Shown piece after piece: positions 44,698 through 57,680 of a stretch of DNA of 64,000 nucleotides. The stretch spans positions 1,116,001-1,180,000 of the forward strand of contig JAKFAO010000010.1 of assembly GCA_021527695.1 (NCBI GenBank). The letters run 5' to 3'. The translations under genes and the position numbers were made by a program. The notes beneath the pieces were generated by a model. That model saw only the letters and a program-made list of their open reading frames with translations. It did no database searches and was not told the DNA's origin. Source of the stretch: Naematelia aurantialba. Lineage: Eukaryota > Basidiomycota > Tremellomycetes > Tremellales > Naemateliaceae. How positions within the stretch are numbered: the stretch's first letter is position 1; every line of letters starts with the position of its first letter.

Positions 44698-46360
44698 ATG
44701 AAGCACAAAGAGACAGACACAGACGCAGATGCCTCCCAAGCCGCCAAACCCCCGCTTCAAGTCGTGATTGTCGGTGCGGGAGTGGCCGGTCTGGCCGCAG
44801 CTTACGGGCTGACAGCATTGGTCAACGATGGTCAGGTCCAACTCCGGATCTTTGAGAGACGAACGGGTGAGTACCGTTCGCCCTCTCTAATTTAGCCGTT
44901 CTCGCAACTCGGCTGGCATCAACTTACCGGGCGCAGAGAGCCAGTGTCTGGAGGGTGGTTATCCGATCCGCTTGACCAGTGTACGTACGGTGTCCTCTGC
45001 TGAGTTCTCAGCGGTTTGCCACCGTGCAACTTCCAACTTCGACTGCCATATTGCCAAGAGGCGAACCTTGAACAAATCGATGGGGCGACAACTCTGCGCC
45101 TGCTGACCAGGGTGGTAGGAAGCAAGAGGGGCGCTACGCAGTCTCCTATCTCCGGAAGACCACGAGATCCTGCTTGCCTCTCTAAACAGTCTGCCAGTCC
45201 GACACGACGGCCTCACGATCCTGTATGGCTCAGGCAAGACGGCGTATCGTTCCGTCTCTGACGCTGGCGAGGCGACGGTCATCGAGCGACAAAGTCTGTG
45301 TGATCTCCTGCGGTCCCGAGTTGCAGATCACATAGCCTATGGGCGCAGCGTTGTGGTGGTGCAGCGGACGAGCGTTGGGGTGCGCGTCGAGCTCGAGGAT
45401 GGGGAGGTGTTGTATCCGGATTTAGTGGTTGGTACGTAGTCCCTCCCCTCTTCCTTACTCTGTCCAGGACACATTGTATTGCTGGACCGCATACAGGCTG
45501 AGTGATCGCAGGAGCCGATGGCATGTTTTCCCGAATTCGACGGACCGTACAGCCAGACCACAAGCTCCGTGCGCTCGGCTGGCAGACTGTTAACATGCGA
45601 GTCACCAGCCCTGCCCTGTGGCGCTGGGTACAGGATCCTTACAGTCTGTCGATCATGCTCGGGCGGGGCTGGACAGCGATTTACTTCTCGCTCGTTGCAC
45701 CTGCTGAAGTCGGACCTGGTCAGCCCATGTACGTGGCGGTGACCGTGCCGATGCCGGCCGAGCCGAGGATGACGGACCCGCGAGACGTCTTGGCTGAGTG
45801 GGCGGATCATCCCTTTATAGCCGCCGTGTCTGGGGCCGGAACGGAGAGATCAGATGCGGTGAATTGCTTTCCGCTTCACGCCGTAAGCACCACTGTACCT
45901 GGCGCTGGGCGGATTGTGCTCATTGGCGACGCGGCGCATGGGATGACGCCGTTCACTGCTACCGGAGCGGGTGCTGGCGTCGTCGACGGGGTACAGCTGA
46001 TTGATACCATCAGGCGATACCTCGGTCAGCATCTCCCCGTGCTGATAACCAAAACAGCGTTGCTGACGGCAACTACTGATAGCCGGAACAGATTGGGAGA
46101 TGACTGAAACAGAGATCGAAACGGAGAGGTTGGGCCTCGATGAAGTGTTGGAGCGGTTCCGCAACGCCTCGAAGAGGAGAAACGACCCGCTGATCGACAT
46201 CTCCGTGTGGATGCTGTGGCTTGTCCAGGGCGAGACCGCCTGGAAGCGCATTTTGAGGGCAAGTGTGTTTGCCGTCCTCCGTGTGTGGGAGAAGCTTCGC
46301 GGAAAGACGAGGAAGGAGGACGCCAGGTTGCAAGAGTACATACGTCAGGTGGTAACTTGA
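44698..46360 (+). CDS. FAD-dependent monooxygenase (salicylate hydroxylase-like)
   Basis: ATG 44698 is followed by the Rossmann FAD motif VVIVGAGVAGLAAAYGL, then ESQCLEGGYPIRLTS. A middle region follows with SLCDLLRSRVADHI and VELEDGEVLYPDLVVGADG. Next come DGMFSRIRRTV and the second FAD motif VLIGDAAHGMTPFTATGAG, the classic GDAAH signature. The last intron (46025-46091) joins RRYL to DWEMTETEIETERL, and the protein ends YIRQVVT-stop at 46360 instead of at an earlier in-frame stop. The family hydroxylates aromatic or polycyclic substrates using NAD(P)H; the substrate cannot be read here. Exon edges between about 44983 and 45127 are unresolved. No cluster of biosynthetic partners is seen next to it. 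Confidence 0.85.
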
Positions 46361-46840
46361 GAGCTTGAGTTTGGACTGGGGACAGGCAGGACAAGAACGA
46401 AATCATGCAGATCAGGCAGGACCTCGATAGTCACCCGCTGCGGAGAGACGTAGCGTTCCCCGCGATGCTTCTTTCCTTCCTCCCTTCCTCCCTTCCTCCC
46501 TTCCTTCCTTCCTTCCGTCATTCCCCTTCCTTCCTTGGCTCTTCCTTTCTGTCCGTCACCAGGCACACGGATCTCGTGACATGACGTGTCGTGTGCCGAG
46601 CCGCTTCCCATCCGAAACAGGCACGTGCCTTAAGAATCTGGGTGTCCGTGCAGAGTCTCACCCGCTTCTTTCTCTCTTTCATTCTTTCCTTGCCGCTCAT
46701 GAGGTTCTTCTTCAACAACCCTCCCACCATAACCCAAGATGCGGAAGGATTGATTTCTTCTTGTCCTTCTTCACATACACCAGCACATCCTCTGTCATTT
46801 GAGACTTCTCCCGTCACCAACAAACAAAGAGACAGACAGC
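46361..46840. other. Intergenic with CT-rich tract
   Basis: About 480 nt. A ttcctccc/ttcc-rich tract at 46467-46545 resembles the CCTT array at 43.4 kb but is shorter. No gene is seen; it is upstream of the 267-residue protein gene. Confidence 0.5.
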
Positions 46841-47644
46841 ATGCAACACTCGGTTGACGATCTCTTCGGGACCTTTATGAGCCCCAAGGAAATCTGCCTG
46901 GCGAGGCTTTTCACCGACAAGCAGTTTCCTGCAGGCAACTACCGACCCACTGTACCGGTTACGGTGGAAAATACTGAAGTCGAAAAGACCAATGTCACCA
47001 TTGGTGCATCTGCCAACTTTTCAGGCAAATTCACCCTCAAGTTGTCCGAGCTGCTCAATATCGACTTGAACCACGAGCGCGACGACCAGGTCACCTTGAC
47101 CATCGACAGGGCCACAATATCCAGCCTCATCGAGTATGTCGACGCGAGCCAAACCCTGTTCAACTCTGGGGACATTCGAAATTGGATTCAGGAGCAGTGG
47201 CGAGCGTGCCGACATGTATATATGGTTGTCGGCTACGTGGTGGTTGGCAAGACGCAAGTCGATGGAAAAGAGAAAGGAACGACCACTGTAGACGGCTCCG
47301 TCACAGTCAATGTCGCCGATGTGTGGGCGCCAGGAACCGTCGCTGCTCTAGCTCCTATCGTCCACGCTCTTGGCATTGGCAATCCGTCAACGCTGGGCGC
47401 GGTCACCGCAACGGCGGACGGCAGTCATGTTCAAAACAACTCTCTCGTCTACGCCCTTACCGACCCCACCATCGTCGCAATTGCCTACCGCGAGGTCCAC
47501 TACAAGGTGGTCCATAGTCCGTTGGGGTCGGCGTTCGACTTTTGGCGAGCGAAGACTTCCAAGATGGGTGATCTGCACGCAGAGTCGCTGTGCCTCGGAA
47601 GCCGAGACCACAAGGTCCTATACCTTCCCACGAGAGGGCTCTAG
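46841..47644 (+). CDS. Unrecognised single-exon protein, possibly gasdermin-like fold
   Basis: An uninterrupted frame of 267 residues starts MQHSVDDLFGTFMSPKE; an earlier in-frame non-ATG start exists but is less likely. There is no signal peptide and no clear membrane helix. The middle alternates beta-like segments (TNVTIGASANFSGKFTLKL; DDQVTLTIDRATISSL), then a helix-like SGDIRNWIQEQWRACR, a strand RHVYMVVGYVVVGKTQV, a Gly/Thr-rich stretch, and near the end TIVAIAYREVHYKVV. This order (strands, charged helix, LYVVT-like strand, AYR-like strand) loosely recalls fungal gasdermin-like pore-forming proteins. That comparison is from memory of layout only and is weak. The frame is intact and lies in a repeat-rich, accessory-looking region. 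Confidence 0.7.
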   Translation: MQHSVDDLFGTFMSPKEICLARLFTDKQFPAGNYRPTVPVTVENTEVEKTNVTIGASANFSGKFTLKLSELLNIDLNHERDDQVTLTIDRATISSLIEYVDASQTLFNSGDIRNWIQEQWRACRHVYMVVGYVVVGKTQVDGKEKGTTTVDGSVTVNVADVWAPGTVAALAPIVHALGIGNPSTLGAVTATADGSHVQNNSLVYALTDPTIVAIAYREVHYKVVHSPLGSAFDFWRAKTSKMGDLHAESLCLGSRDHKVLYLPTRGL

Positions 47645-48544
47645 TATACGAGTCTGTCTGCCAATGAACAGATGGTTTCGATTCAAGCAAGCGAGATGAC
47701 GCTCGGGGGAGCATAAAGGAAGATTCTTGGGGGAGGAGGAAGACGCGAACGATATGACAGATGAGTCATTCTCATGCTGCCAGGTTCGCGAGAGCTGGCA
47801 AGTGTGAAGCTCATTGTGGTGACTGATGCTATGCTCCGATGAACAGGTCACTATCATCTGCATCATGTATTGAATGTCAGATGTCTGACAGGAACAAGAC
47901 TGATTCGGCGTTGCACAACCTCACCCCTCCATGGGCTTCAAGAGACCTTTGGGGAGCCCAATTCGCCACTCAAGGTTGAAATCAACTGCTTCCACTTCAA
48001 TCCGGTGACTGCTCTAGTCGAAGCAGTCAAACGGCGTGTCTCTCTTGAGACGTCATCGTCCCATCATCTCTAGCTGCAAAGAGGAGCACTCGCCGCAGTG
48101 GCGAGCCTTCTGGCCTCCGGGTACGTCAGTATGTCCTGGTCGACAATGCTAGCATATTCCCCCAACAGCACTGCCTCTGTAGCGTCCTTTGTCTCGACTC
48201 GCTCAGCCCCTCTCTTAGCGCATCGTTTCAGGCCCAAAGGCCCCCTGAGCACTCACAGCTCGCATCGTCACCGAGTCTTCCACCAGTTTCCACTCTGACA
48301 AAGCCCAGTGTCCCATGCTTACCGAGCAGTGTTTCCTTTCGGCTTCTTGGCCCAGACTCGCTGTCACCCTCGACGGCTCTCGCCATTCTTGTTCCCACCC
48401 TGAGGCTATATGAGGTATAAAAGGGCCATGAGGGTTTCGCCACCCGGCCTCTCTTTACTCCGTTTCACATCTTACTCAACTGTCCTTTCTGCTCTCAGAT
48501 CTCTACGAACAGTCATCAGCAGGATACAGTCAGCGAATGGTGCC
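47645..48544. other. Intergenic upstream of the PPxY protein
   Basis: About 900 nt without a recognised gene. It includes the TATA-like box noted separately. Short frames at 47870-48300 have no motif support. Confidence 0.45.
48416..48422 (+). promoter_or_regulatory. TATA box (TATAAAA)
   Basis: TATAAAAGGG lies about 123 nt before ATG 48545 and is followed by a pyrimidine-rich stretch (ctctctttactccg) where initiation is expected. Since it overlaps the first possible ATG of the long frame (48410), translation more likely starts at 48545. Confidence 0.55.
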
Positions 48545-50362
48545 ATGTCCTTGGCCTCCTCCAACTATCGTTCATGGCAAGCTCGGGTGATCGGGGAAGA
48601 CCCACTCCAGACACTCCTGACCATCACGCAAACCCTAGGGTTCATAAGGTCCATGCAAGCCCCGCCAGCGTATTATTCACCACACGGCTCCATGGGTGCA
48701 CTGCGCCCCTCACCGGTGCAGCTCCGACTAGTCTCGGCACTCGCCGAAGCGGTGCTCGAGTCTCAGTTATACTCATCCAGCCAACGAAGAACGCTCGGGG
48801 GTTATAGCGAGGACCCACCGCCCTATGAGAGCATAGAAGGAGTGAGGGTGTCGCCCCCTCAGTCTGGGGTGTTCACCGGCTGGTACCGGGGTGTGAATCA
48901 GCCGAACCTTATGTACGATACTGCAGCGAGGATCTTTGAGGTCGACAATGAGCAATTTGAGTCGTCCGAGGGCGCCACAAGCCAAGGCACGAACCTTGAC
49001 GAATGGTCTGGACAGTCGAATCGAGACCCAGACGATGACGATCAAGATGAGTATGAGTATGACGAAGACGAAGATGATACTCATGCTTGGCCAGTCGGTT
49101 CGGCACTGAACGGTCCCGCATCTCCTGTCTTGGGGAGCGGGCATCCTCCGTTATCGCCGGAGCAGTCGGTCGTCAGTTTTGACGACGATGGCAACAGCAT
49201 CGACAACTGGCCCGTCCGCCTCACGCGGGAGGGAAATCGCGATGGTCGACTGAGATCAAGGAGCTGGAGGAGCGAGTCGCCTGGACCTGGTACACGCACA
49301 CCGCTGACGGTGTCGTCACTTACCGGGTCGGTGCGAAATTGGCCGATCAGTCCGGCGGCCGCAGTGCTGGATTTTAACACACGACCGTCTAGGTCGCAGT
49401 CAGACTGGCCAACGTTCCTCTCCCCTTCGGCGAGCGATAACAACGACGAATATTACGACAACGTCAGAAACCGCGACGAATACATCGAGGAGGGCGACGA
49501 CGATCCGCCGTTTCCGGGCGGCTTTCCGGTTCTCCACTCCCCCGGAGAGGCTACGATAGAGGAGACAATCAGCGCACACGTAGAAGCACCGTCACCCGAA
49601 ATTACGGAGCCCACAGCTACAGACCGCCACACTTCTGCATCTCAGTTCACGACTCATTCCGACGGCAAGACGACCCTCTCCTGGTTCCGTGGCCATCTAG
49701 CTATGAGCGAAGCCAGCGACTCTGGAGCTGAGCCGCAACGCGAGCCGGATGCAGACTTTGACTCCCTGCGGGAATATTCACTCCCAGACTCGCGGAGCTC
49801 TTCTCGTCAGGGCAACTTGACGGCCTGGCTGCGCCGGCTCTTCCGGCGCGGCGGTCGTTCTCGAGAACCCCTCAGACAGGTCCAAGACCAAGGCGAGCAG
49901 CAGCGAGGACAGGTGACCCCAATGTCACTATCCATTGACACGCCCGTCTCGTCTGTCAGCCGCAGTCTTCGGTCAACCTTGTTCGACGATGGTAATGACA
50001 ACGACGACGCTCAGCGCCACTTGGAGCCTACGTTGCCTGAATTGTCATCCTCCAGCGCCGTACTGTCGAGATCGCCACCGCCATCCTACCGATCACCTGG
50101 GGTCTCCTCCTCGAGCTGGAACTCTGGTCGACGTCCAAGATCAGCCTCCGTCCCGGGAGAACTGACACTATCATCGTCCGACGTGGCCCGCGATCTATCC
50201 TTCACCAACTCGACATCGACACCGAAGGCGGAACTTCTCTCGGCACTGTCGTCCATTGGGCCGCCGGACCTCCTCCGCCTTGCGGCATCGTCGTTGATGT
50301 CCCTCTCGAGTCGGATGAGTCAAACCCCCAGCCCCCTCAGCTCGGCCGAGTCGGTGGTTTGA
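48545..50362 (+). CDS. Disordered single-exon protein with three PPxY motifs
   Basis: From ATG 48545 the product is 605 residues (MSLASSNYRSWQARVIGED). Upstream in-frame ATGs at 48410 and 48428 lie at or next to the TATA box. The N-terminal 85 residues look partly ordered and contain PPAY (residues 40-43). PPPY follows at 91-94 and PPSY at about 512-515. PPxY motifs bind WW domains, notably those of Rsp5/Nedd4 ubiquitin ligases. The rest is acidic and Ser/Pro-rich (DDDDQDEYEYDEDEDDTHAW), with a basic patch LTAWLRRLFRRGGRSREPLR near the middle of the second half. There is no membrane segment or arrestin fold. A possible Rsp5 adaptor or substrate; no homologue is recognised. Confidence 0.65.
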   Translation: MSLASSNYRSWQARVIGEDPLQTLLTITQTLGFIRSMQAPPAYYSPHGSMGALRPSPVQLRLVSALAEAVLESQLYSSSQRRTLGGYSEDPPPYESIEGVRVSPPQSGVFTGWYRGVNQPNLMYDTAARIFEVDNEQFESSEGATSQGTNLDEWSGQSNRDPDDDDQDEYEYDEDEDDTHAWPVGSALNGPASPVLGSGHPPLSPEQSVVSFDDDGNSIDNWPVRLTREGNRDGRLRSRSWRSESPGPGTRTPLTVSSLTGSVRNWPISPAAAVLDFNTRPSRSQSDWPTFLSPSASDNNDEYYDNVRNRDEYIEEGDDDPPFPGGFPVLHSPGEATIEETISAHVEAPSPEITEPTATDRHTSASQFTTHSDGKTTLSWFRGHLAMSEASDSGAEPQREPDADFDSLREYSLPDSRSSSRQGNLTAWLRRLFRRGGRSREPLRQVQDQGEQQRGQVTPMSLSIDTPVSSVSRSLRSTLFDDGNDNDDAQRHLEPTLPELSSSSAVLSRSPPPSYRSPGVSSSSWNSGRRPRSASVPGELTLSSSDVARDLSFTNSTSTPKAELLSALSSIGPPDLLRLAASSLMSLSSRMSQTPSPLSSAESVV

Positions 50363-51726
50363 GTTCACGCCTCCTGACGCTAGTCTGTCAAGACACTCAG
50401 CTTCAAGCGGCATGAGCGTACCACATCAAGTCCGTGTGTCCGGAACGGCAATCTCGATGCCTGGTGGAGCCACCGGCTCGGGTGGTTCAAGCAAGAGCGC
50501 GGGCGTTGCGAGCGCGTAACCGACACGACTTGCTCTTCAACGCGGACTCACGTTTATATTTCTCAGCTTCCTGACAGGAATGTCCTGGCAGACCCCGGCT
50601 CCAAGCAAAACACGGCCCTGGGAGTGACATTGTCTCGGCCTGGCCGAATCGAATCCGTCATTGAATGCGCTCAAGCTACGACCCCATCACTTTCGTATCT
50701 ATGGCGTTCGTCTATACACTCTAGTTCCGATCGTTCAGCTTGATATCAGACTTTCCTATTGTTGATGACTCTACCAATTCCAGCCTTACTCCCACATCCC
50801 CATCATAGCACATACACGCTCACACGATACACGATATTGATCCACCCCTCTTTCCCTTCTACCCTCCTTCCCTGTTCCGCTGTTCCGCTGTTCCCCCTCC
50901 CCTCCCTTCGTTTTCTCTTTCCTCGCTTCCCCCTCGCCTCTCGTCTCCGTCACACAATAATCACACTTGCTGGCCAGTGCCTCCATCGACGCCACCTCCT
51001 TCCTCCCCCAGTTGCTAAACGGACATTTCATCCCACCTTCGCTATACGTAGCCTTCTTCGCTGCATGTTTCTGTACGTAGCCTTCTTCGCTGCATGTTTC
51101 TGTACGTAGCCTTCCTCACCTCCGCTATCCGTGGCCTTCGTCTTCCCTGGATGTAGCCTTAGTCTTGTCTATACGTAGCCAGCCTCCGCTGTTTGTAGCC
51201 ACCTTCGCTGTTTGTAGCTTCGCTGTATCTAGCCTTCGTCTTCGTTGTATGTAGCATGCATTGCGATTCCCTGTACGCCTGTACGCCCGATCCACTCCAC
51301 CTTCTAGACGCGTCGCATGAAATTCTCTGAAGGTGAGGATGATGCTATGCATGATATGAGATGTGCCCCCCGCCTACACTACAACACTCGTCTCGCACTT
51401 GTGCGCCATATGCCCACGTGCTCTAACCTGATTTCACTGACAAGTCTTGCCATCCCTGCCTCTGGACTTGCCTCTCGACTTTGGCGTCTCGATTTGCCCT
51501 CCCGACTTTTGCCTCTCGACTTGCCCTCTTCAGCCTTGGACGCCAGTCTCGCCTGCTGCGGCCTTGATCTACTCCCCGAGTTCAAGCAGCCATTATCTCC
51601 CGATTACACGTGCAACCCCTTTCTGCTCCGCTCCCCTCTCTCTTCCGCACACCGTCTACCCAGTGTCAAAGCACCAAAGCGGCAGCTCATCTTCCCCACG
51701 CAGTCTCGCCCACCGCCGCCGCGGCG
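50363..51726. other. Gene-poor region with minisatellite
   Basis: About 1.36 kb between the PPxY gene stop and the GEM1 stop. It holds CT-rich sequence at 50850-50950 and the repeat at 51040-51260. A + frame (51317-52090) overlaps the GEM1 C-terminus antisense and is not taken as a gene. Confidence 0.45.
51040..51260. repeat. GTAGCCTTC-type minisatellite
   Basis: Two near-perfect 31-nt copies (tacgtagccttcttcgctgc plus atgtttctg) at about 51046-51107 are followed by degenerate copies of gtagcc-ttcgtctt and gctgtttgtagcc to about 51260. Confidence 0.7.
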
Positions 51727-54924
<3,198 letters not shown>

Positions 54925-55328
54925 CACGGCTCTGCGTACAAAAGGTCAAGATATCCGCTCCGAAAACCAGATTGTCTCGATGATTTTTTTTGGAAAATGC
55001 GCCAAGCCTGGCTGTCTATCGTTTGCTCGTCGTGTCGGTGGCCGTTTCTATGCTCCTGCCCGCTCACTCGAGCCCAGAAGAACCAAGCCAGAGCTATCTA
55101 TCTCGACTGGATTTTGTGGGTGAGGGGTGAATGGGAACCGGAAAAAGTTGGAATCACTTTTGGAGACAACGAGAGAGCCGGAACTACGCGCAACCCGGGG
55201 GGGGGACAAGATATTTTGCTTCCGCTGCAGCTTGCCGGTGGCAACACGTCTTGTTCTGTTTCTCTTTCTCCATTGTCCTCCTGTTGGTTTGGTCTCGCAT
55301 TACAACCACCATCACTTGGACACACGAG
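54925..55328. promoter_or_regulatory. Shared divergent promoter, GEM1 / UGO1
   Basis: About 400 nt between the two start codons, including a short C/G homopolymer near 55197-55205. No motif is called. Confidence 0.55.
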
Positions 55329-57232
55329 ATGGCATCTTCATCAACTCGCCCAGCGTCCGTCAGGGGACTATACACTCCACCGACGGAAGAATGGGTCTTT
55401 CTGCCCCCGTCGAGCCCGGCACCATCCCACTCGTCCGCGCCTACGCCGATGCACCTGCCCACTCCATTCTCGACGGTGCCAGAGGACGATGACCTCTCGT
55501 CCCTCAACACCGGCCTGTACGGACCGCTGCAGATGTTCGCCGCGGAATACTTTACGACCGCCCTCGGCATGCCGTTCGAAGTGGGCAAGACACTGCTGCA
55601 AGTCGAGTACAGGCCGAGGAGGCGGTTTGTAGCTGTCGAAGACGAGGATATCCGCCCGGACGGCAGAGACTGGGGCGCAGAGGATGACGAGGTCAGTTGA
55701 ATCTACGCTCAACAGTCTTGTTGTTTAGCTAGATGTCTTGGTATCTAAGATGGGAGGAGCTGATAAGCCCGCGCAGCTGAGCGATCCTGACGAGGCCGAT
55801 GTCTACTTTTCAGACCGGGTGACAGCGCCAGCGCGACCTCTGGAGGCCCTCGAGCCCACTCTCGAGCCCGACGCTTCCGGGTACTTTCCAGACTGTGAGT
55901 TGTCTGCCTCCCCGAGGCAGTCACATGCCATGTGGTCGTCGCTGGATAGTCCCTGGATAGACAGACTGCCATCTAGCTGGTGTTCTCTGTGGAGGATATA
56001 TGTATAGATGGGATACGACTGGTGACTGAGACTGACGGGAGCAGTGCACCCGTCGTACCTTTTGAAAGACGACCCCGACATCTCCCGCGGCAACGGCGTG
56101 TGGGGCATGATCCGCCGAATCCGGTACACGCCGTCCGAAGGCCTGCCCGGCCTGTGGAAAGGCCAGCTCGTCACGACCCTGCACTCGATGCTGTCCAACA
56201 TCCTGCAGCCCCAAGTCCACGCCTTTCTCCTGCTCCTCGCGCCATCCCACCTCGTCCACGCCGCCGACATCCCCCTCACCGCCTTTCCTTCCCCCGGCAT
56301 GCCGCTTGCCCTCGGAGTCGCCAGCCACCTGCTCACGCACCTCGTCTTGTCGCCTCTTGAGATCGTGCGTACGCGGCTCATCGTCAGCCCTTCGTCCGGG
56401 ATTGGGTCGCTATCCAGCGTCCAGCTGTTCCGGCGTCTAGTTGAGTTCGAAGGCGGGTTCTCAGGGATGTACTTCCATCCCAACCTCCTCATCCCCTCGG
56501 TACTGGAACATGGCATCCGCCCCCTCCTCACGCTCTCGATCCCGCTCCTCCTAGAGCGGCAGTTGGGCATTTCACCCGAACTGAGCCCGATCACGTACTC
56601 GGTATGCGACCTGTCGCTGGGTCTCGCGAGTCTGCTCGTCATCCTCCCGATCGAGACGGTCAGGAGGCGCATGCAGGTCCAGGTCCGAACGAAGCGGCGT
56701 ATCAACGCCGTCGCAGACCCGGCAGGGATCGGGGCGTCGGGGACAAAGGCGCGCTCGGTGGTGAAGCTCAGAGAGAGGGATTATGTCGGCGTCGTAGAGG
56801 CTATATGGCGGATCGTCACGGAAGAGACGGGTGTGCGGCGGAAGCACAAGATGACGGAACGTGACGAAGGAGGTGTCTTCGCCGGTATCCGGCAGCTGTA
56901 TCGAGGGGTGAGTCGCTTCAGCTTACGCATCACACTCTTTACATTCTCGCGCATCACGCGCATCGCACTTCTTATATCCTCACGCATCACTCTTACTCAC
57001 TCACACAACACGCGCATCACTCTTACTCGCTCACACAACACGCGCATCACCCTCTGCACACCTACGCGTCACTTCCCTTCCAGCCACATACAGCCGCCCA
57101 CTGACCGAGAGCGAAGCTAACACTGGCTGGTAGTTCGGAATGGCAGCAACCGCGCATTTGACTGTATTCGGACTGGGCCTGGTCAGCCAGTCGCTGGGCG
57201 GCGGACTCGATGCGGGCTGGAAGGAGATTTGA
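55329..57232 (+). CDS. UGO1: Mitochondrial fusion protein Ugo1 (modified carrier family)
   Basis: ATG 55329 (MASSSTRPASVRGLYTPPTE) opens a gene with at least four exons. The protein has an N-terminal cytosolic region, FAAEYFTTALGMPFEVGKTL, an acidic segment DIRPDGRDWGAEDDE, then LPGLWKGQLVTTLHSMLSN. Two degenerate carrier signatures follow: LSPLEIVRTRL and ILPIETVRRRM. The last exon, after an intron with internal repeats, encodes FGMAATAHLTVFGLGLVSQS and ends GWKEI-stop. The loose P-x-E-x-x-R repeats and the long N-terminus are typical of Ugo1/SLC25A46, an outer-membrane fusion factor, rather than a metabolite carrier. It sits divergent from GEM1. Confidence 0.9.
56930..57075 (+). repeat. Tandem repeats in the last UGO1 intron
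   Basis: Imperfect units of cgcatcactcttactc and ctcacacaacacgcgcatca, including two near-identical 29-nt copies around 56989-57045. The intron starts GTGAGT at about 56909 and ends GGTAG before FGMAAT. Confidence 0.7.
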
Positions 57233-57680
57233 TGTACTATATCGCCTCTCACGCCCTCTCTCATCCTGACCCTTGGCTTCTATTCAGCCTCTTTTCACGC
57301 CTGGCACGTGTCACTGAGCGTGTCGGCCAAAGCTCTTATCGAATTGAACACTGACGGCCTCAAACCTCGTTCACCGCCTCTAACCTGTTGACAGCCTCTA
57401 ACCTGTTGACAGCCTCTAACCACTTTCACCGCCTCTTCAACGTTTTCTACAGCGCTGATGGTTCTTATCTTCGACACTGACGACTGTCGAGTTCATAGTA
57501 CTCCATGACTCCGCACACAGTCTCCATCGCCCATGTAACACCCACCAGGCGTTCATCGACAGCAGAATGGATACGAGTACATGCAACAAGACTCCTACCT
57601 CTCCGCTCTCCAATTCTAATTCCAGCCCGGAGTAGAGTACCCCCCCGTCCTCATACACTCGCTCGCTTAGCCTCTCGCGC
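57233..57680. terminator. Convergent gap, UGO1 / SDE2, with short repeats
   Basis: About 450 nt between convergent stops. Copies of acagcctctaacctgttg lie at about 57360-57440. No gene is seen. Confidence 0.5.

Noticed and set aside
44698..46360. Secondary-metabolite gene cluster around the FAD monooxygenase
   Set aside because: No polyketide synthase, peptide synthetase, terpene cyclase or tailoring partners are visible nearby.
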